Origin: Calycina herbarum
Lineage: Eukaryota > Ascomycota > Leotiomycetes > Helotiales > Pezizellaceae
Length of the DNA stretch: 64,000 nucleotides
Direction of reading: 5' to 3'
Assembly: GCA_001414485.1 (NCBI GenBank)
Contig: LLEY01000036.1
Span: 248,001 to 312,000 of the forward strand
Below are positions 22,384 through 33,033 of this stretch, piece after piece. The translations under genes and the position numbers were made by a program. Numbering within the stretch: the stretch's first letter is position 1; each line of letters opens with the position of its first letter. The notes beneath the pieces are model-generated. The model was not told the origin of the DNA. It worked only from the letters and a program-made list of their open reading frames with translations, and made no database searches.

Positions 22384-22949
22384 GACGAAACAATCTATGA
22401 AACTCAAAAAAAGCATGATCTACAAACCGGAAGAGTAACCACCAGCATCGAGTGGATTGAAAAGCTATCCCTCAAAAGGTTACCCGGTGCAAGTAGCGCT
22501 TCTCTCAAATCCCGGGAATTGTAAAAAAAAAGGTTTTCGACGCTTTTCTCCTTTCTTGTCGATTCCAATTTATCCTTTCTCTCCGATCTACCCACCTCCT
22601 CTAAACAGTTTTCTTCCATACTCTGGCCAACTCTGAGCCAGGAGGTTTTGATGAGCTAGTACCCAGCAAAAACCTGAACCCAATCGAGATCGACCTCGCT
22701 CAGAATATCAGCTACCCAAGCGACTCCGAAAGTTTACCATGGCCCAATTCGGTTAATAATCCCAGTTCTCGTATCCAAGTCGGACATTATTGTTGATATC
22801 TTCGCGGTCAGAATACAGTTCAATGACTTCTTTCGTTCCAATTTTTATTTCAGTACCGCGTCAGCAGTTTGCCACGAGATTGCGGCAAGTTGGCTGTAGA
22901 GACATCCGAATTAGCATCGACACTACTCCCTGGTTCTTCGGTCGTGTAA
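22384..22949 (+). CDS. Possible multi-exon gene, unknown product
   Basis: Three open, coding-like blocks line up on the plus strand. Block 1 (22384-22521) contains HDLQTGRVTTSIEWIEKLSL. Block 2 (22609-22778) contains FDELVPSKNLNPIEIDLAQN and starts after an acceptor-like CTAAACAG. Block 3 (22854-22949) reads YRVSSLPRDCGKLAVETSEL and ends at a TAA. The junction between blocks 2 and 3 is a phase-0 GTCGGA...TTTCAG intron of 75 nt. The junction between blocks 1 and 2 is not resolved and no start codon is confirmed. A TATA-like sequence lies 35 bp upstream. No known domain. It may be a real small gene or a relic. Confidence 0.35.
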
Positions 22950-23338
22950 GGTTACCTGGTATGGACGTGGTATGGGCTCTTTTAGTCTGAGCAGAATTTT
23001 CTTTTTAATTGAGCTTAAAACCCAAGCATGATTTTCTCTCACAGCGTAATTAATTAAAGACGTCCGCAAATATTCAGAGTAATTAAGTTAAGTAACTAAA
23101 GTTCGAAAGGTCTTAAGAGTGTAGAGTATAGGCACACTATAGGCACTCATCTAAGTAACATCTATTTAATTTGATTATTCTAGAAAGTGCGAAATAATTA
23201 AGTTCGCTGAAGAGAGTACAGAGAGTAACTTATGGCAGGCGGAACTGGTCAATGTTGTAATTGGTGAGTAAAGCATACCATCGTGCCCTTGATGAAACGT
23301 TGATTCTGGCATATCATTAATTCGAAGAACTACTCTCC
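22950..23338. repeat. Dispersed repeat R3, copy 1 (about 23090-23285)
   Basis: Blocks from taactaaagttcgaaaggtc, through catctaagtaacat and ttaattt-attatt-tagaaag, to gtaattggtgagtaaagcat match 37165-37345 in order and orientation at roughly 75-80 per cent by eye. No coding frame. Flanking sequence is AT-rich. Confidence 0.65.
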
Positions 23339-23857
23339 TCAATCTTCAACTTCCCATTCCTGGTCATCAAAACCATCTTCACCAGGAATCAATCTCTCTC
23401 GTTCTTTCTTCGGCTCAGATCCTGAACCAAAAACCCGCATTTTCTTGATCACAACTCGTACACCCTCACCCTCCTCCTCACAGCCAGCATCAATAAACCA
23501 CTCATTCTCAGGCCCATGAAAAATGAATTTGTTACCCTCACCGCTTACCACTTCACCATCCCATTCCTTATACTCCCGTATAACTCTTCTATTCGCATCT
23601 TCGAGGTCGGAATAAATTGCAAGTGTTTCCTCGTCATGTTCCGTTCCTTCTTTCTTGTCGTAGTAATCGCCGGTGTAGACATATATGGATGACCGAACCA
23701 CTGCATAGAGATATTGTTTTGGGGGTTTCGGGCTGATGTTTGTGCTCGTGGGTTTAACCGATAGTTGAGTATCGGCTCGTTTTGCTTGAGAGGTTTCGCC
23801 GGATACGTCTGCTTGGCTTGCCGTTCGTTTCTTCGGGTTTGTTCTTGATGATCCCAT
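23339..23857 (-). CDS. Paralogue cluster P, member 1 (172 aa)
   Basis: Single exon of 172 aa beginning MGSSRTNPKKRTASQADV. A basic, disordered N-terminus of about 45 residues precedes a conserved core: YLYAVVRSSIYVYTG, ETLAIYSDLEDANRRVIREY, KEWDGEV, NKFIFHGPENEWFIDAG and VRVVIKKMRVFGSGSEPKKE. The core is shared with the minus-strand neighbours at 25678 and 26451, so the three are tandem paralogues. The core looks like a small alpha-beta domain with a charged tail; no named domain is recognised. Function unknown. Member 1 is the only one with a complete and simple reading frame. Confidence 0.75.
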   Translation of the reverse strand: MGSSRTNPKKRTASQADVSGETSQAKRADTQLSVKPTSTNISPKPPKQYLYAVVRSSIYVYTGDYYDKKEGTEHDEETLAIYSDLEDANRRVIREYKEWDGEVVSGEGNKFIFHGPENEWFIDAGCEEEGEGVRVVIKKMRVFGSGSEPKKERERLIPGEDGFDDQEWEVED

Positions 23858-24212
23858 AGTTGCGGATGCGTGTACAATGTCTTTCGTGACTTTCTCTCTG
23901 GTTGCGGATGCTTGGAAGTGGAGGAGGATGAGGGTTCGAGCTTAATTCACCTCCATACCCAAGCTGCTAAAGCACTCTTGGTGTTCGCACCAACAATACA
24001 AATCACTCTTATGTCACCGCATAAGCTGATAAAAGTACACTCCCATTTTCTTAATCCCGAAACTATTAAAGTAACATCATACCATTTCTAGTCCACTCCT
24101 CAACAGTTATGGATAACTGAATCAATTAAATTATTTAGTGAACTCTATATCTAGAGATATCCGTTTATTTCACAATTGATGAAGAGGTCCAACAGTGTAA
24201 CTAAGGAGTGTG
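23858..24212. other. Intergenic upstream of paralogue P1
   Basis: No gene seen. It ends at the first copy of the retroelement target-site duplication (24213-24227). Confidence 0.4.
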
Positions 24213-24227
24213 AATATCATCGTTTAG

Positions 24228-25311
24228 CGGTGCATCCTACGAACCTCTAGCTCTTATTTATTGTTGAAAACCTACAGTGAATAGGAGTATGTCAGTCACG
24301 TGGCTGCTCGCTAGCGTGGGCACTAGCGCCATCCCAGGGCATAAATAGTCGGCTCAGGCCACACTTAGTAAATTGAAGAGTTTCCGCCATACATTCGCAA
24401 CATTTATCTAGGTATTTAAGAGTCTGTAGAGCCAAGTTTAAGTTACAGGGAGTTACTGTTATAGTAGGAGGAGAGAGGGAGGGAGGATTAAGGGCCTTAG
24501 CACGAAAAATTTTCACGACTAACCGAATATACTATATACTACTCTATCGCAACTAGCTATCCTCTTGCACATAGCTTACTAAACGCTCTGCTGAAGGTTC
24601 CTCGATGGACTTATATACCCTCTGATTAGATCACGGTCTCGGTCGAAGTGGCGCTATACTTTAACCCCTCTCATCGAGGCTTAAGAGACGAAATAAAACC
24701 TTTGAAGAGCGCTTTGTAAGGGTCGAACCTTAGAATAAGGCTATAATAAGGAGGGGTAGGAATAGGTTATATACCACGGTTGTAGAGGTAAGGGAGGAAA
24801 AGGAAGGGTAGGACTTGGAGGAGGGTTCTTAGACCGGATCGATACTATGCGGAGACTTTAAGGCAGATATAGTGAGCGTACCTCTTTATGAAATGTCGTT
24901 TGTATTCTTTTGAAGAGATAGTTAGAGTATTAGTGGCCTGTAAGTAAGGAGATCTATATACGCTTAGAGTAAAGGGGACTGGAAGGAGAGTTTGTGTAAG
25001 TTATAACTTTGGATGGAACCTCTCCGTGGGAGCTGTCAGTTACTGAGTAGGAAGGAATTAGCTAACTAAGGTTTTTTATGTTTTCCCCTAGTTATGGAGT
25101 ATAAACCGAATTAAGTGCTTCTGTTGGGAGGAGCAGTTAAATGACGGTTAATTGGTTAATCTATAAGGAAGGTACGTCTGGATAAGGGAGTAAGCTATAG
25201 TAGTATCTTGTATACACTGCCACTGTTGTGGTTAGGGGCCTTCTGGCGAAGGCTCTTGCAATAGCTAAATAGGATAATAAACTGGATTCTAAAAATAAAA
25301 AATAAAAATAA
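24228..25311 (+). mobile_element. A-tailed non-LTR retroelement (LINE/SINE-like), 1.08 kb
   Basis: The element is flanked by a perfect 15-bp direct repeat, AATATCATCGTTTAG, at 24213-24227 and 25312-25326. Its plus-strand 3' end is a tail of AAAAATAAAAAATAAAAATA type, directly against the second duplication, as target-primed reverse transcription would leave. The body has a different base texture from the surroundings and no long open frame, so it is either a 5'-truncated and mutated LINE or a non-autonomous element. It lies between paralogues P1 and P2. Confidence 0.85.
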
Positions 25312-25326
25312 AATATCATCGTTTAG

Positions 25327-25677
25327 GTCAGCGTTCTTGGTGCTCCATCAACCCCCACTTTACCTTGTTTTGCAATTTGAGATTATTGTTTAAGGAGGTA
25401 TATGAGAATAAGAAAGTCGACGCCTCGATTTTTCAACATAATATTAAGCAATGGACTATACTCGAGGCCATTACGAAAACGCCGGTATACACACAGCAAT
25501 CACTAGCCTTCATACACCCAAGTACAACGGGATTACTCAGACAACCAGATCAATGATGTGAACGGTTTAGACCACTGTATTCCGTTAATCTGCGTTTTCC
25601 CAAGTTTCCTCAAAGAATTAAGTAAATTGTTCCAGGACTTCTGGCACAATATCTTCTCATGGATGTACAAAACTCTC
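25327..25677. other. Intergenic, no gene seen
   Basis: Short frames only; this continues the pre-insertion intergenic sequence after the second target-site duplication. Confidence 0.4.
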
Positions 25678-26172
25678 TCAAATCCCAAATCGAACATCCC
25701 TCTTACAATCCTCCTCCTCCTCCTCGGCCGCCTCAGCAGCTTCAGCAGCCCCTCTCTTCCTCTTCTTCTCACGTTGTTCAGATCCAGAACCCTTCAAAGT
25801 GATCTTCCTAATCCAAACCCATACACCCTCATTGTCACGATTCGCCTCTGCAGAGAATTGATTCATCGAACCATCACAACGAAAACAATGCAGTCTGGGG
25901 CTTGGAAACCGGGCCCTCCACTCCTTGTATTCTTGTTCAACTTTTAGGTTTGCATCTGAGATATCAGTGTGGATTTCAAGGATTTGTTCCCGTTCCTCAA
26001 GGCTCAGGTAGTGCACTGGACACAAGTGCGGTCTGGCGGTTTTCCGAATTACGGCGTAAGCATGTTTGTCTTCGTCGGTGGATGGCTTGTCTTTGTTGCC
26101 TTGAAACGAGTGGATATCGGAAATGGTTCCTTCACTTGATCCCGAGGATCGTCCAGGGTTTCGGTATTGGTG
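25678..26172 (-). CDS. Paralogue cluster P, member 2 (start unresolved)
   Basis: The open frame ends at 25678 and is homologous to member 1: HAYAVIRKTARPH aligns with YLYAVVRSSIYVY, EIHTDISDANLKVEQEYKEW with AIYSDLEDANRRVIREYKEW, and VWVWIRKITLKGSGSEQREK with VRVVIKKMRVFGSGSEPKKE. The tail is Ala/Glu/Lys-rich and acidic. The frame stays open upstream to about 26172 (NPGRSSGSSEGTISDIHSFQ) without an in-frame ATG, so a first exon is missing from this model or the start has been lost. A second open frame overlaps the upstream part, starting at an ATG near 26189. Unknown function. Could be a decaying copy. Confidence 0.55.
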   Translation of the reverse strand, partial: HQYRNPGRSSGSSEGTISDIHSFQGNKDKPSTDEDKHAYAVIRKTARPHLCPVHYLSLEEREQILEIHTDISDANLKVEQEYKEWRARFPSPRLHCFRCDGSMNQFSAEANRDNEGVWVWIRKITLKGSGSEQREKKRKRGAAEAAEAAEEEEEDCKRDVRFGI

Positions 26173-26450
26173 GTATGCAAATAGGAGAGCATTGTGCCAA
26201 ATCTTCCCAGAAAACCATCGCCGTTTATCGAGAAGGCTAGAACAATGATTTCAATTGTCCCAGGCTATTTGACAAAATAAGGGCACCGGAAAAGGACGAG
26301 GAGCTCACGAAGATAAGGTTGTGTAGCTTATAGGTCTCATCCACTCAATATAATAGAGAAACTTCTGAAGCGAATACCATAGATCAACCATTATACACTC
26401 ATCAGTCCGAGTCGGAGTCCTCCTCCTCCTCGAGATCATCACAACATTTT

Positions 26451-27006
26451 TCATATCCCTGCTCTCCCTTCACAGGCTTTGTCCAGCCGGACGCGGTTGT
26501 TGGCGTCCTTCAGATTCATATAAAGCCCGAGGACTTCTCCATCTGTGTCCTGACCCTCTTCGTAATCCATCTGACCTCTATCCCACTCGCTCATGGAATC
26601 GGACAGGTACGTCGAGAGCCCGAACGCCACAACTGCATAAACTACTACTTTCGATTTCCTGCCAGCGCTGGCTGTTGGTGATGGACACTTCCGGTGCGTT
26701 TTGTACGGGGTTTGGTCTAGAAAATTTGCTGCATCGTCGCCTCTACGAATGGCTTCAGAGGCGTCGGTAATCGCTTGTCTTAGGTTTCTTTTCGAGGTCA
26801 CCTGTGCAGAACTGCTGGAGAATTAGCTTTGGATGGCTTGAGCTCCTCGAAATCACCAACAGGGTTTGCAAATCTTCTTCAACAATACTTGCTTCGCTAC
26901 TCGTTCTCTTGTTTGAGCGCTTGTGGGCGTTTTCGGCGAGTTGCGTAGCTGGTGCGGGCGGCGGGTTTGTCGTAGGGTACATTGCAATGAACTGAGAGAA
27001 GTCCAT
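26451..27006 (-). CDS. Paralogue cluster P, member 3 (C-terminally truncated)
   Basis: Exon 1 (27006-26857) starts MDFSQFIAMYPTTNPPPAPA. A 55-nt intron (26856-26802) with branch-like GCTAAT and acceptor GCACAG joins phase 0 to exon 2 (26801-26451). Exon 2 contains VVVYAVVAFGLSTYLSD and GEVLGLYMNLKDANNRV, matching members 1 and 2, then diverges and stops. In the next frame the sequence runs on as SGWTKPVKGEQGYEKCCDDL plus an acidic tail, so a single-base frame change right after DANNRV is likely. Members 1 and 2 continue with EYKEW and a GSGSE block that are absent here. Probably a truncated or decayed paralogue, though transcription cannot be excluded. Confidence 0.55.
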
Positions 27007-27895
27007 GGCGCTGGACTGCAGAGGGTCTGTTAGGACAGGGTTTGGCTCTTCGAAATGACTTACCAGGGGATGAAGTTCGACAAATTTGCTAACGAGCACA
27101 AAGGTACGTGTGGATCTAATCGCGACGTTTGTGAATTGTTGTTGGAGTTCAAAGTTAAACCTCAAGGAAGTTTTGGTCGAGGACCAGGTGGTCGACGCAC
27201 TTCCCGGGTCGCTCCTCCCCTTTCTACATTTCGACAACCAGAACACCCCGACCTCGGGAAGTTTATTTTGCGACAAACCCACTAAAAACATACGGAAACA
27301 CAATGCAACCAGCTCAAAGAAGTGGTTGACTTGAAATCTGCTGGTTTTCATTGCCATATCAACAGCAAGTCTTGAGCGATGAGCATCATGAAGGAAAGTG
27401 AAGAAAAAGACTAAATTGGGGATTGAGTACAAGACAGAACATTGTGAAAGTCCTATTCATCTTTCTACGTATACTTGAGCACCCTTTATTTATATGAAAG
27501 GTGGCTTTAGGACATTTAACTCAACAGACAGCTCAACTAGACCAAGTTGATGATCTCTCTTTATTGCAAGCCTGATGCTCTGATTCGGGGTTTTTTAAGC
27601 TTCTAGTCTTCCAAAAAGATATACCAAGAATGGAGGTCACAGCCGCCTCAATTTTAAATTTCCAAGTGGGGGAGAATATAAGCCAGAATGATAAAAAGTC
27701 ATCCAGTAATGTGAGGAATGGGAATTACAAATCGCGACTCTCGCCGGGAAAAGGTGACTTCTCCTACATGTTCTTAGCATAGTTTCCATTAATTAAGTGC
27801 GTTCACATACCCGCTGAACGATAATTCCAACTCCCACTAAAACTCCTTAATAACTAAGTGAAATGCAACGTAATCATGCCAAACAACCCCGCCCA
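27007..27895. other. Intergenic, no supported gene
   Basis: A minus-strand frame extends upstream of the P3 ATG to 27432 but shows no conserved features. Nothing else is supported. Confidence 0.4.
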
Positions 27896-29292
27896 TCAAG
27901 CCTTCAACACACCCTCTCTGATCCTCCGACACAGATCCTCGAGTTTAAACCCTACCCACTCAAAATCCCCAAATTCCAAGTAAATCTGCCCACTCAATCT
28001 GACCCACAAAATCCCCGCATGCCACCCAATCTGCAAATAAGTATCAAAATCCTTAAATGCAACCGCATTAACCAACACCCCAATCGTCGGAGCATCATGA
28101 GTGCTAAATTCCCCCTTCCCAATCGGTTCTCCGTCGGGTTTGAAGACTAGAGGAAGCCGTACATTAGTAAAACAGCACTTCGTTATGGAGCCGCTTTTGT
28201 TGTCCATGGTTTCTGTTCCTAAGATTTCTGCTACTCGTTTTCCGCCTTTGGCGGCGAGTTCCCAACTGTACTTTTGGATTTCTTCTTCGCCAGAACAGAT
28301 TTGGTTGCGGAATTCTAGGGCGGCGGGGACGCAGCAGTAAGGAGAGTAGTCGATTGTGGCTACGAATTCGAAGAGCATGACGAAATCAGATTTGTTTACG
28401 TGAGATGTGATGTTGGCCTGTGAAGTAGCTTTGTAACCGTGAGAGGTGGGCAAGCAAGTATGTATGAGATGTTGATTCCGCATGGGTACGTAGAATACAG
28501 CGCAGCCGCGTGGGGTGTAGAGCCATCTAAGCAGTATCAGCAATAGGTTGAGACAGAACCCAAGTGCTCTCAAGAATATTTAAAACACAGAGAATCGAAG
28601 GGGAGGGTGACTTGCTTATGACAATTACTAACAAAAAAGTCCGGTGATACCTTTCCCAGATGCTTCAAGTCGATGTGACCGATTCCGTGCGCGCCATCAA
28701 TAAGACTGAGCACCCCGAACTCTTTACATGTCTGAACCAACTCCTCCCACGGCATCCTCGCACCAGGAAACGTAAGAACAGTATCGAACATCGCGATTTT
28801 GACATTCTTCCCCTCACTCTGGACTTTAAGCACCATCTCCTTAAATCTCCTCACGACCTCCTCATCCTCAACCGGATACTCCAACAAAACACTCCTCGCG
28901 CTCAAAGGTTCCATCTCCGAGATTGAAAAAATGGTCTTCTCACACGCATCATAAATCGTGCTAAAATGCACAATCACATCACCCTCCTCAAACTTCAAAT
29001 TCCGTAGTACGGTATTGATGCCCGTCGTAGCATTTGGCACGAAAACTATTTCGTCGACGGGTGCTCCGAGAAGTGGAGCAACGGCTTCTCGAGACTCATC
29101 AATTAGAACGGGGAGATCAAATACGATGAATGTGTCGGGTCGCTCTGCTTCGAGCTTCTGAAGTTCTCGCTGTCGCTCTTGGACGAGGATGGGGAATGCG
29201 CCGAAGGAGCCATGGTTGAGCGGTGTGTAGGAAGGGGCGAATGCGAAATGGGTATCTCGCAATCTTTTGCCATAGGGTACTTTGCGGGTCAT
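27896..29292 (-). CDS. Class-V aminotransferase-like PLP enzyme (435 aa)
   Basis: Exons 29292-28616 and 28526-27896 give 435 aa. The intron is a GC-AG intron (donor GCAAGT), the only choice that keeps the frame. The N-terminus reads LNHGSFGAFPILVQERQREL, then VFVPNATTGINTVLRNLKFE, SLIDGAHGIGHIDL (aspartate that contacts the PLP ring nitrogen) and [20 protein letters not shown], where the Lys is the expected Schiff-base lysine. This is the fold-type-I group containing isopenicillin-N epimerase-like enzymes, cysteine desulfurase-like proteins and fungal Egt2-type C-S lyases. The exact substrate cannot be set from sequence alone. Start MTRKVPYGKR was chosen over upstream in-frame ATGs because homology-like character begins there. 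Cytosolic, no targeting signal seen. Confidence 0.9.
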
Positions 29293-31583
29293 ATTGAGAG
29301 GATAGGATGATATGCTTATCAACTTATTTCTTGTGTTGACGTCGTCGAGGGTTTCGAGGCTATATTGGTGTGGATCCGGTCGGAGGTGGACGTAAATTGG
29401 ACTTACTAGAGCCACCTGCACATGCTTATTGGTTCAGTTGTTATTCTCGCTCGTCTCAATTACTCGATGGCCCATCAAATGCAACATTGAAGTTTATACA
29501 TATTCAGTAAAATAGAAGTTTCATTTATCAAATACGCCATTTATTGAATGACGTGGAACTTCACTCCGAACTGCCATATTTTAAACTCTCAGTGTCAGAT
29601 TGTCAGCGCTCCCAAACTCAGACTTTGATTAATTGGGCTCTATGAAGCAAATAAGGTGAGATTTATGGAATGTTCACGTGGATAAGTTAAGCCAACATTG
29701 AGGTGCCCAACTGCTCATGGAAAAAGTAGAAACATTTCTCTTACATTACTTCATTGGTGTAAACAGCGTCATGGTATCCACGTATTTCGTTTTTCTCACT
29801 TTTCCTTCCTTGAGCCCCTTTCCTAGAACTCTTAATTGAAGTGACCCCCATTTATTCATGTGACCTTGTCTAGAAACGGGGTTGTTGCACATTGCATCAA
29901 TTTTAAGTAGATCTACTACTTAAAAAGGGGATAATAAAACGTGACCTTACTTTCCCAAACCCTTCAAGTACTCAAGAACAGAGTAATCCAAACAGGAGTT
30001 ATGTACCTAATTCTACCTTGATATGAAACGGAACTTGAAAGCAAAGACTACCGATAGTCATCTCCCAATTTCCTCAAACAGGTATCGCCATCTAAGATTT
30101 GCAAGAGTCTAGAGACAATAAGTTCTCTTAACAAACCCGCAAAAGATTCGTAATAAATATTGGAACACGAAAACAGTTGGACTATCGTAAATTGAATATA
30201 AAATCCCTATTTATCAAACAGAAGTATGAAAACAGAGTTGCAAAAAGCTTTGAACCGACCCTAGAGTTGAGTAACTCAATAGCAACAACTTAGTTCTTCC
30301 ATCCAACTATCACAATATCATAGAACAAGTGATAAAATGCTCTTGCAGAATAATAAAGATAATAAAGTAGAATAAAGTATCAGAAATCCCGCTACTCTTA
30401 CAAGGGATATCACTTCTGTTAATTCGAAAGTCTGTGCCCGAATCACAACCCCCGATCACACAACCCAGAACAATAGTTTTGGATCTCGAAGAAAAGTTGT
30501 AGCAGTCTTCGAGCAGTAAGGTTGTTATTTTTGTGGCTTGGTGATGTTGCACTTTCTTGCGCTGAATTAGTTTGCAAGCACGATGACCACTTGGGGGCGC
30601 ACCTGCCCATTCATGTTGTTGATGTTGACAAATCTCACTTGCTTTCGTGGTCTGGGCGAGGTTTGCAAATTGGGAAGGCACGATGATGGGGATCATACCC
30701 ATCGCCACAGCCCTGCAAAATCCCCGACCCAAGCCAGCAGAGGGTGTGATTCTTGCTCCGAAAACTCATAGTAGCAAGCAATGATCTCCACGAAAAGCCA
30801 TAAAATCGACCCATGTAATCGTACAACAAATATCAGTATCCCATCCTTTCCCTCCAAGCCCAAGGCATGATTGAAATATCATCCCAGCCAAATTGAACTG
30901 GTTGGACCTTGCAATAAGTAAATTTTGTATTCCAGCTCCGCTCTTTTTAAAGGGTTTGGTTCTCATGTTCTGTGTAGAAAGTAAGGTGTGGAGCTGGAAA
31001 GCGTTTGCCATCGCGACGATTGGAAACGCACTTGATGTGGTTGATGGAAAGGGGGTGAAAATGACTGTTGGGGAATGGGGAATGAGAAGGCACGACCATG
31101 GGAAAAGATCCATGGTGCTTTCTGGGATATGCACGTTAAGGGAAATTGACGGGACCCTTCCAGTTTAAGTACTTACCTATTAAGGTGGGCAATAGGGAAG
31201 GATTGAGGAAGGTACAAAGGTTGGGAGCCCCATCATGCTTTCTTTCTGCAAACTCCACAACAAATACACGCCAGCTCCAAGTACACTATGTAGTCCATTT
31301 CACAGCAAACACATGTAAAATTTCTCGACGAACAACAGTGTCCGCATCAAAAACAGATTTTATTTCGTGTACTGTACGAAAGGAGTAAACAAAGACCCTC
31401 TGTAAAATCATCGTATCCCATGCTACCCCAAAGTCAAATTTCCCGCAGCACCATATCCCATGAACCCCATGTATGTTTCCCGTCGTCGCATAATCCCATC
31501 AACCCCCATCCTCCCCCCAAATCCCATCTCAGGCCCTCGGTCTCCCCACGCCACATCCGGCTTTATGACTCCCGCGACTTCAT
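29293..31583. other. Gene-poor interval
   Basis: 2.3 kb with no convincing gene. Frames of 60-140 codons at 30310-30732 and 30766-31134 (-) and 30893-31168 (+) overlap one another and lack domains. Sequence 29450-30300 is AT-rich. Confidence 0.4.
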
Positions 31584-31961
31584 CTATGGAATCGCCTCGT
31601 AACTCCCACTACCAGTATGCGCAGAGCGGTTCGAGAAAAGGTAGTAGAAGATCAATCCAAAGATCGGGAACAAGAAGACGACGACACACCACAAAACCTT
31701 GTGGAGAGGAGGACGGTTCGACTTGATGACTTCCACTATACACACATCCCATTAGCATCACATCCCTTATTCTCGGGAATACTTTGGAGGCAACTTACAA
31801 AAGACAATGATATCCAGAATCAAAATAATGAATCCGATTACACCGCCACTTGTGCCATAAGCCCAGCTATTTCCATGGCCCTGAGCAGTGATAGGTTGCG
31901 CCATCGAGACAGCGAAGAGGCAGAATTGGATGAGGAGGTTGAGGAGAGTGTTGGACTGCAT
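31584..31961 (-). CDS. Small two-helix membrane protein, PLDc_N-like (104 aa)
   Basis: Exons 31961-31799 and 31735-31584 join in frame across a 63-nt GTAAGT intron. A signal-like hydrophobic N-terminus (MQSNTLLNLLIQFCLFAVSM, A at 21) is followed by membrane helix 1 (SGGVIGFIILILDIIVFLEV), a short basic loop (IKSNRPPLHK), and helix 2 (VLWCVVVFLFPIFGLIFYYL), ending FSNRSAHTGSGSYEAIP. The pattern W-x(7)-P-x-x-G-x-I-x-YY-x-F matches PLDc_N (phospholipase D-nuclease N-terminal) domains, which are short membrane modules of unclear role also found alone in fungi. The intron lies just before the loop. Confidence 0.8.
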
Positions 31962-32613
31962 GTTTGCGGTGGTATTTGGTTTGTGTATTGTGTAGAGTTT
32001 CTTGAAGATTGAAGGTGTTGATGTGAAAGAGAAGAGGTTGTTGGTTGGTGTTTAGGAAGTGGTCGTCAGCTTAAACAGGCAGCGAAGAGGCGTGACGTCA
32101 TGCTCGTACTGCGGCGTTGTTGTTGTTGGACCGATTTCCTTGGTCAAGTCTTCTTTGTTGCAGTTATTCACCTGCACATGATCATTCTTGCATTATTCAA
32201 TGCATGGGATGGGGTAGGGAACCGTCTAGATTTGGAGCTGAGGTATGGAGTAATGCTAAAGTTGTAGTCGTTTCCCATACCTGGCTCGAATCTCCACCAA
32301 ATTAGGTCGTATGAAGTCCAATTGACTTTAGTTTTATAAAGACTTCAGCTGCAATGATTTAGCTTAATTGTTTACTTATAAATCCCTCTTCCCCCGTCTC
32401 TGTTGATCATTCAAATAACTATCAAAACCGCAGGGTAGGTAGGCAAAAAATAGTAGAGTTAGACTCTAGGAGCTTGCTCCGTTGCCCGGCCCCAACCATT
32501 TGTCCACCGAACCGTTCCGCAAGCGAATTCAACAAACTTTTGAGCAAAAAAGAACAGCCCAACCTTATTATTATATTGAAGCCCTAATTGCAGGGTAAAA
32601 ATATAGGTTTAGA
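31962..32613. other. Intergenic between PLDc_N gene and tRNA
   Basis: Promoter side of the minus-strand gene; no other gene supported. Confidence 0.4.
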
Positions 32614-32703
32614 TCTCTCAGGCGCGAGTCGAACGCGCGACATTCCGGTGGCAGTATTTAGCAATTACAGCCGGACGCCATAAACCAACTAGACGACCGA
32701 GAG
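32614..32703 (-). tRNA. tRNA-Tyr (GTA) with a short intron
   Basis: On the minus strand the 90-nt sequence folds as a tRNA. The acceptor arm CTCTCGG pairs with CTGAGAG, with discriminator A. The D arm contains TAGTTGGTTTATGGC, the anticodon stem is TCCGG/CCGGA with loop CTGTAA carrying GTA, and the T arm is GCGCG-TTCGACT-CGCGC. An intron of about 15 nt follows the base 3' of the anticodon, the normal place and near-universal feature for eukaryotic tRNA-Tyr. It sits 330 bp upstream of the oxygenase gene. Confidence 0.93.
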
Positions 32704-33033
32704 TTGAATGTGATGATTTGTTGAAACCAAAATCTGCTATTTAAATATATGACAAAATTCAAACGTGGGGTGGACTTTGGGGGGTTAGTGCTGCCGAGAA
32801 CTTACCGATTGGCCTAGCGAACGGCCCTTCCACTGGTGGGAACTTCACTCCAGATTACTTGCACTGAACGTGTTTCAAAATTAAGGGGAACTCAATTGGT
32901 TGGTCACGTCACATCGCGACACGAAACACGCCAAAACGCGTCTCCCAAGCTTCAGCTAATAAATGTCGAGTCATCTCATTTCATTTCTAAAACCAGCATG
33001 TTCACAACTCATCATTCGACAAAGTGTTACACA

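Noticed and set aside
27007..27432. Long N-terminal extension of paralogue P3
   Set aside because: The frame is open upstream of MDFSQF but shows no similarity to P1 or P2 and contains other plausible leader sequence.
17275..29292. Secondary-metabolite gene cluster
   Set aside because: The aminotransferase-like enzyme has no backbone synthase, tailoring oxidases or regulator beside it; neighbours are unrelated.
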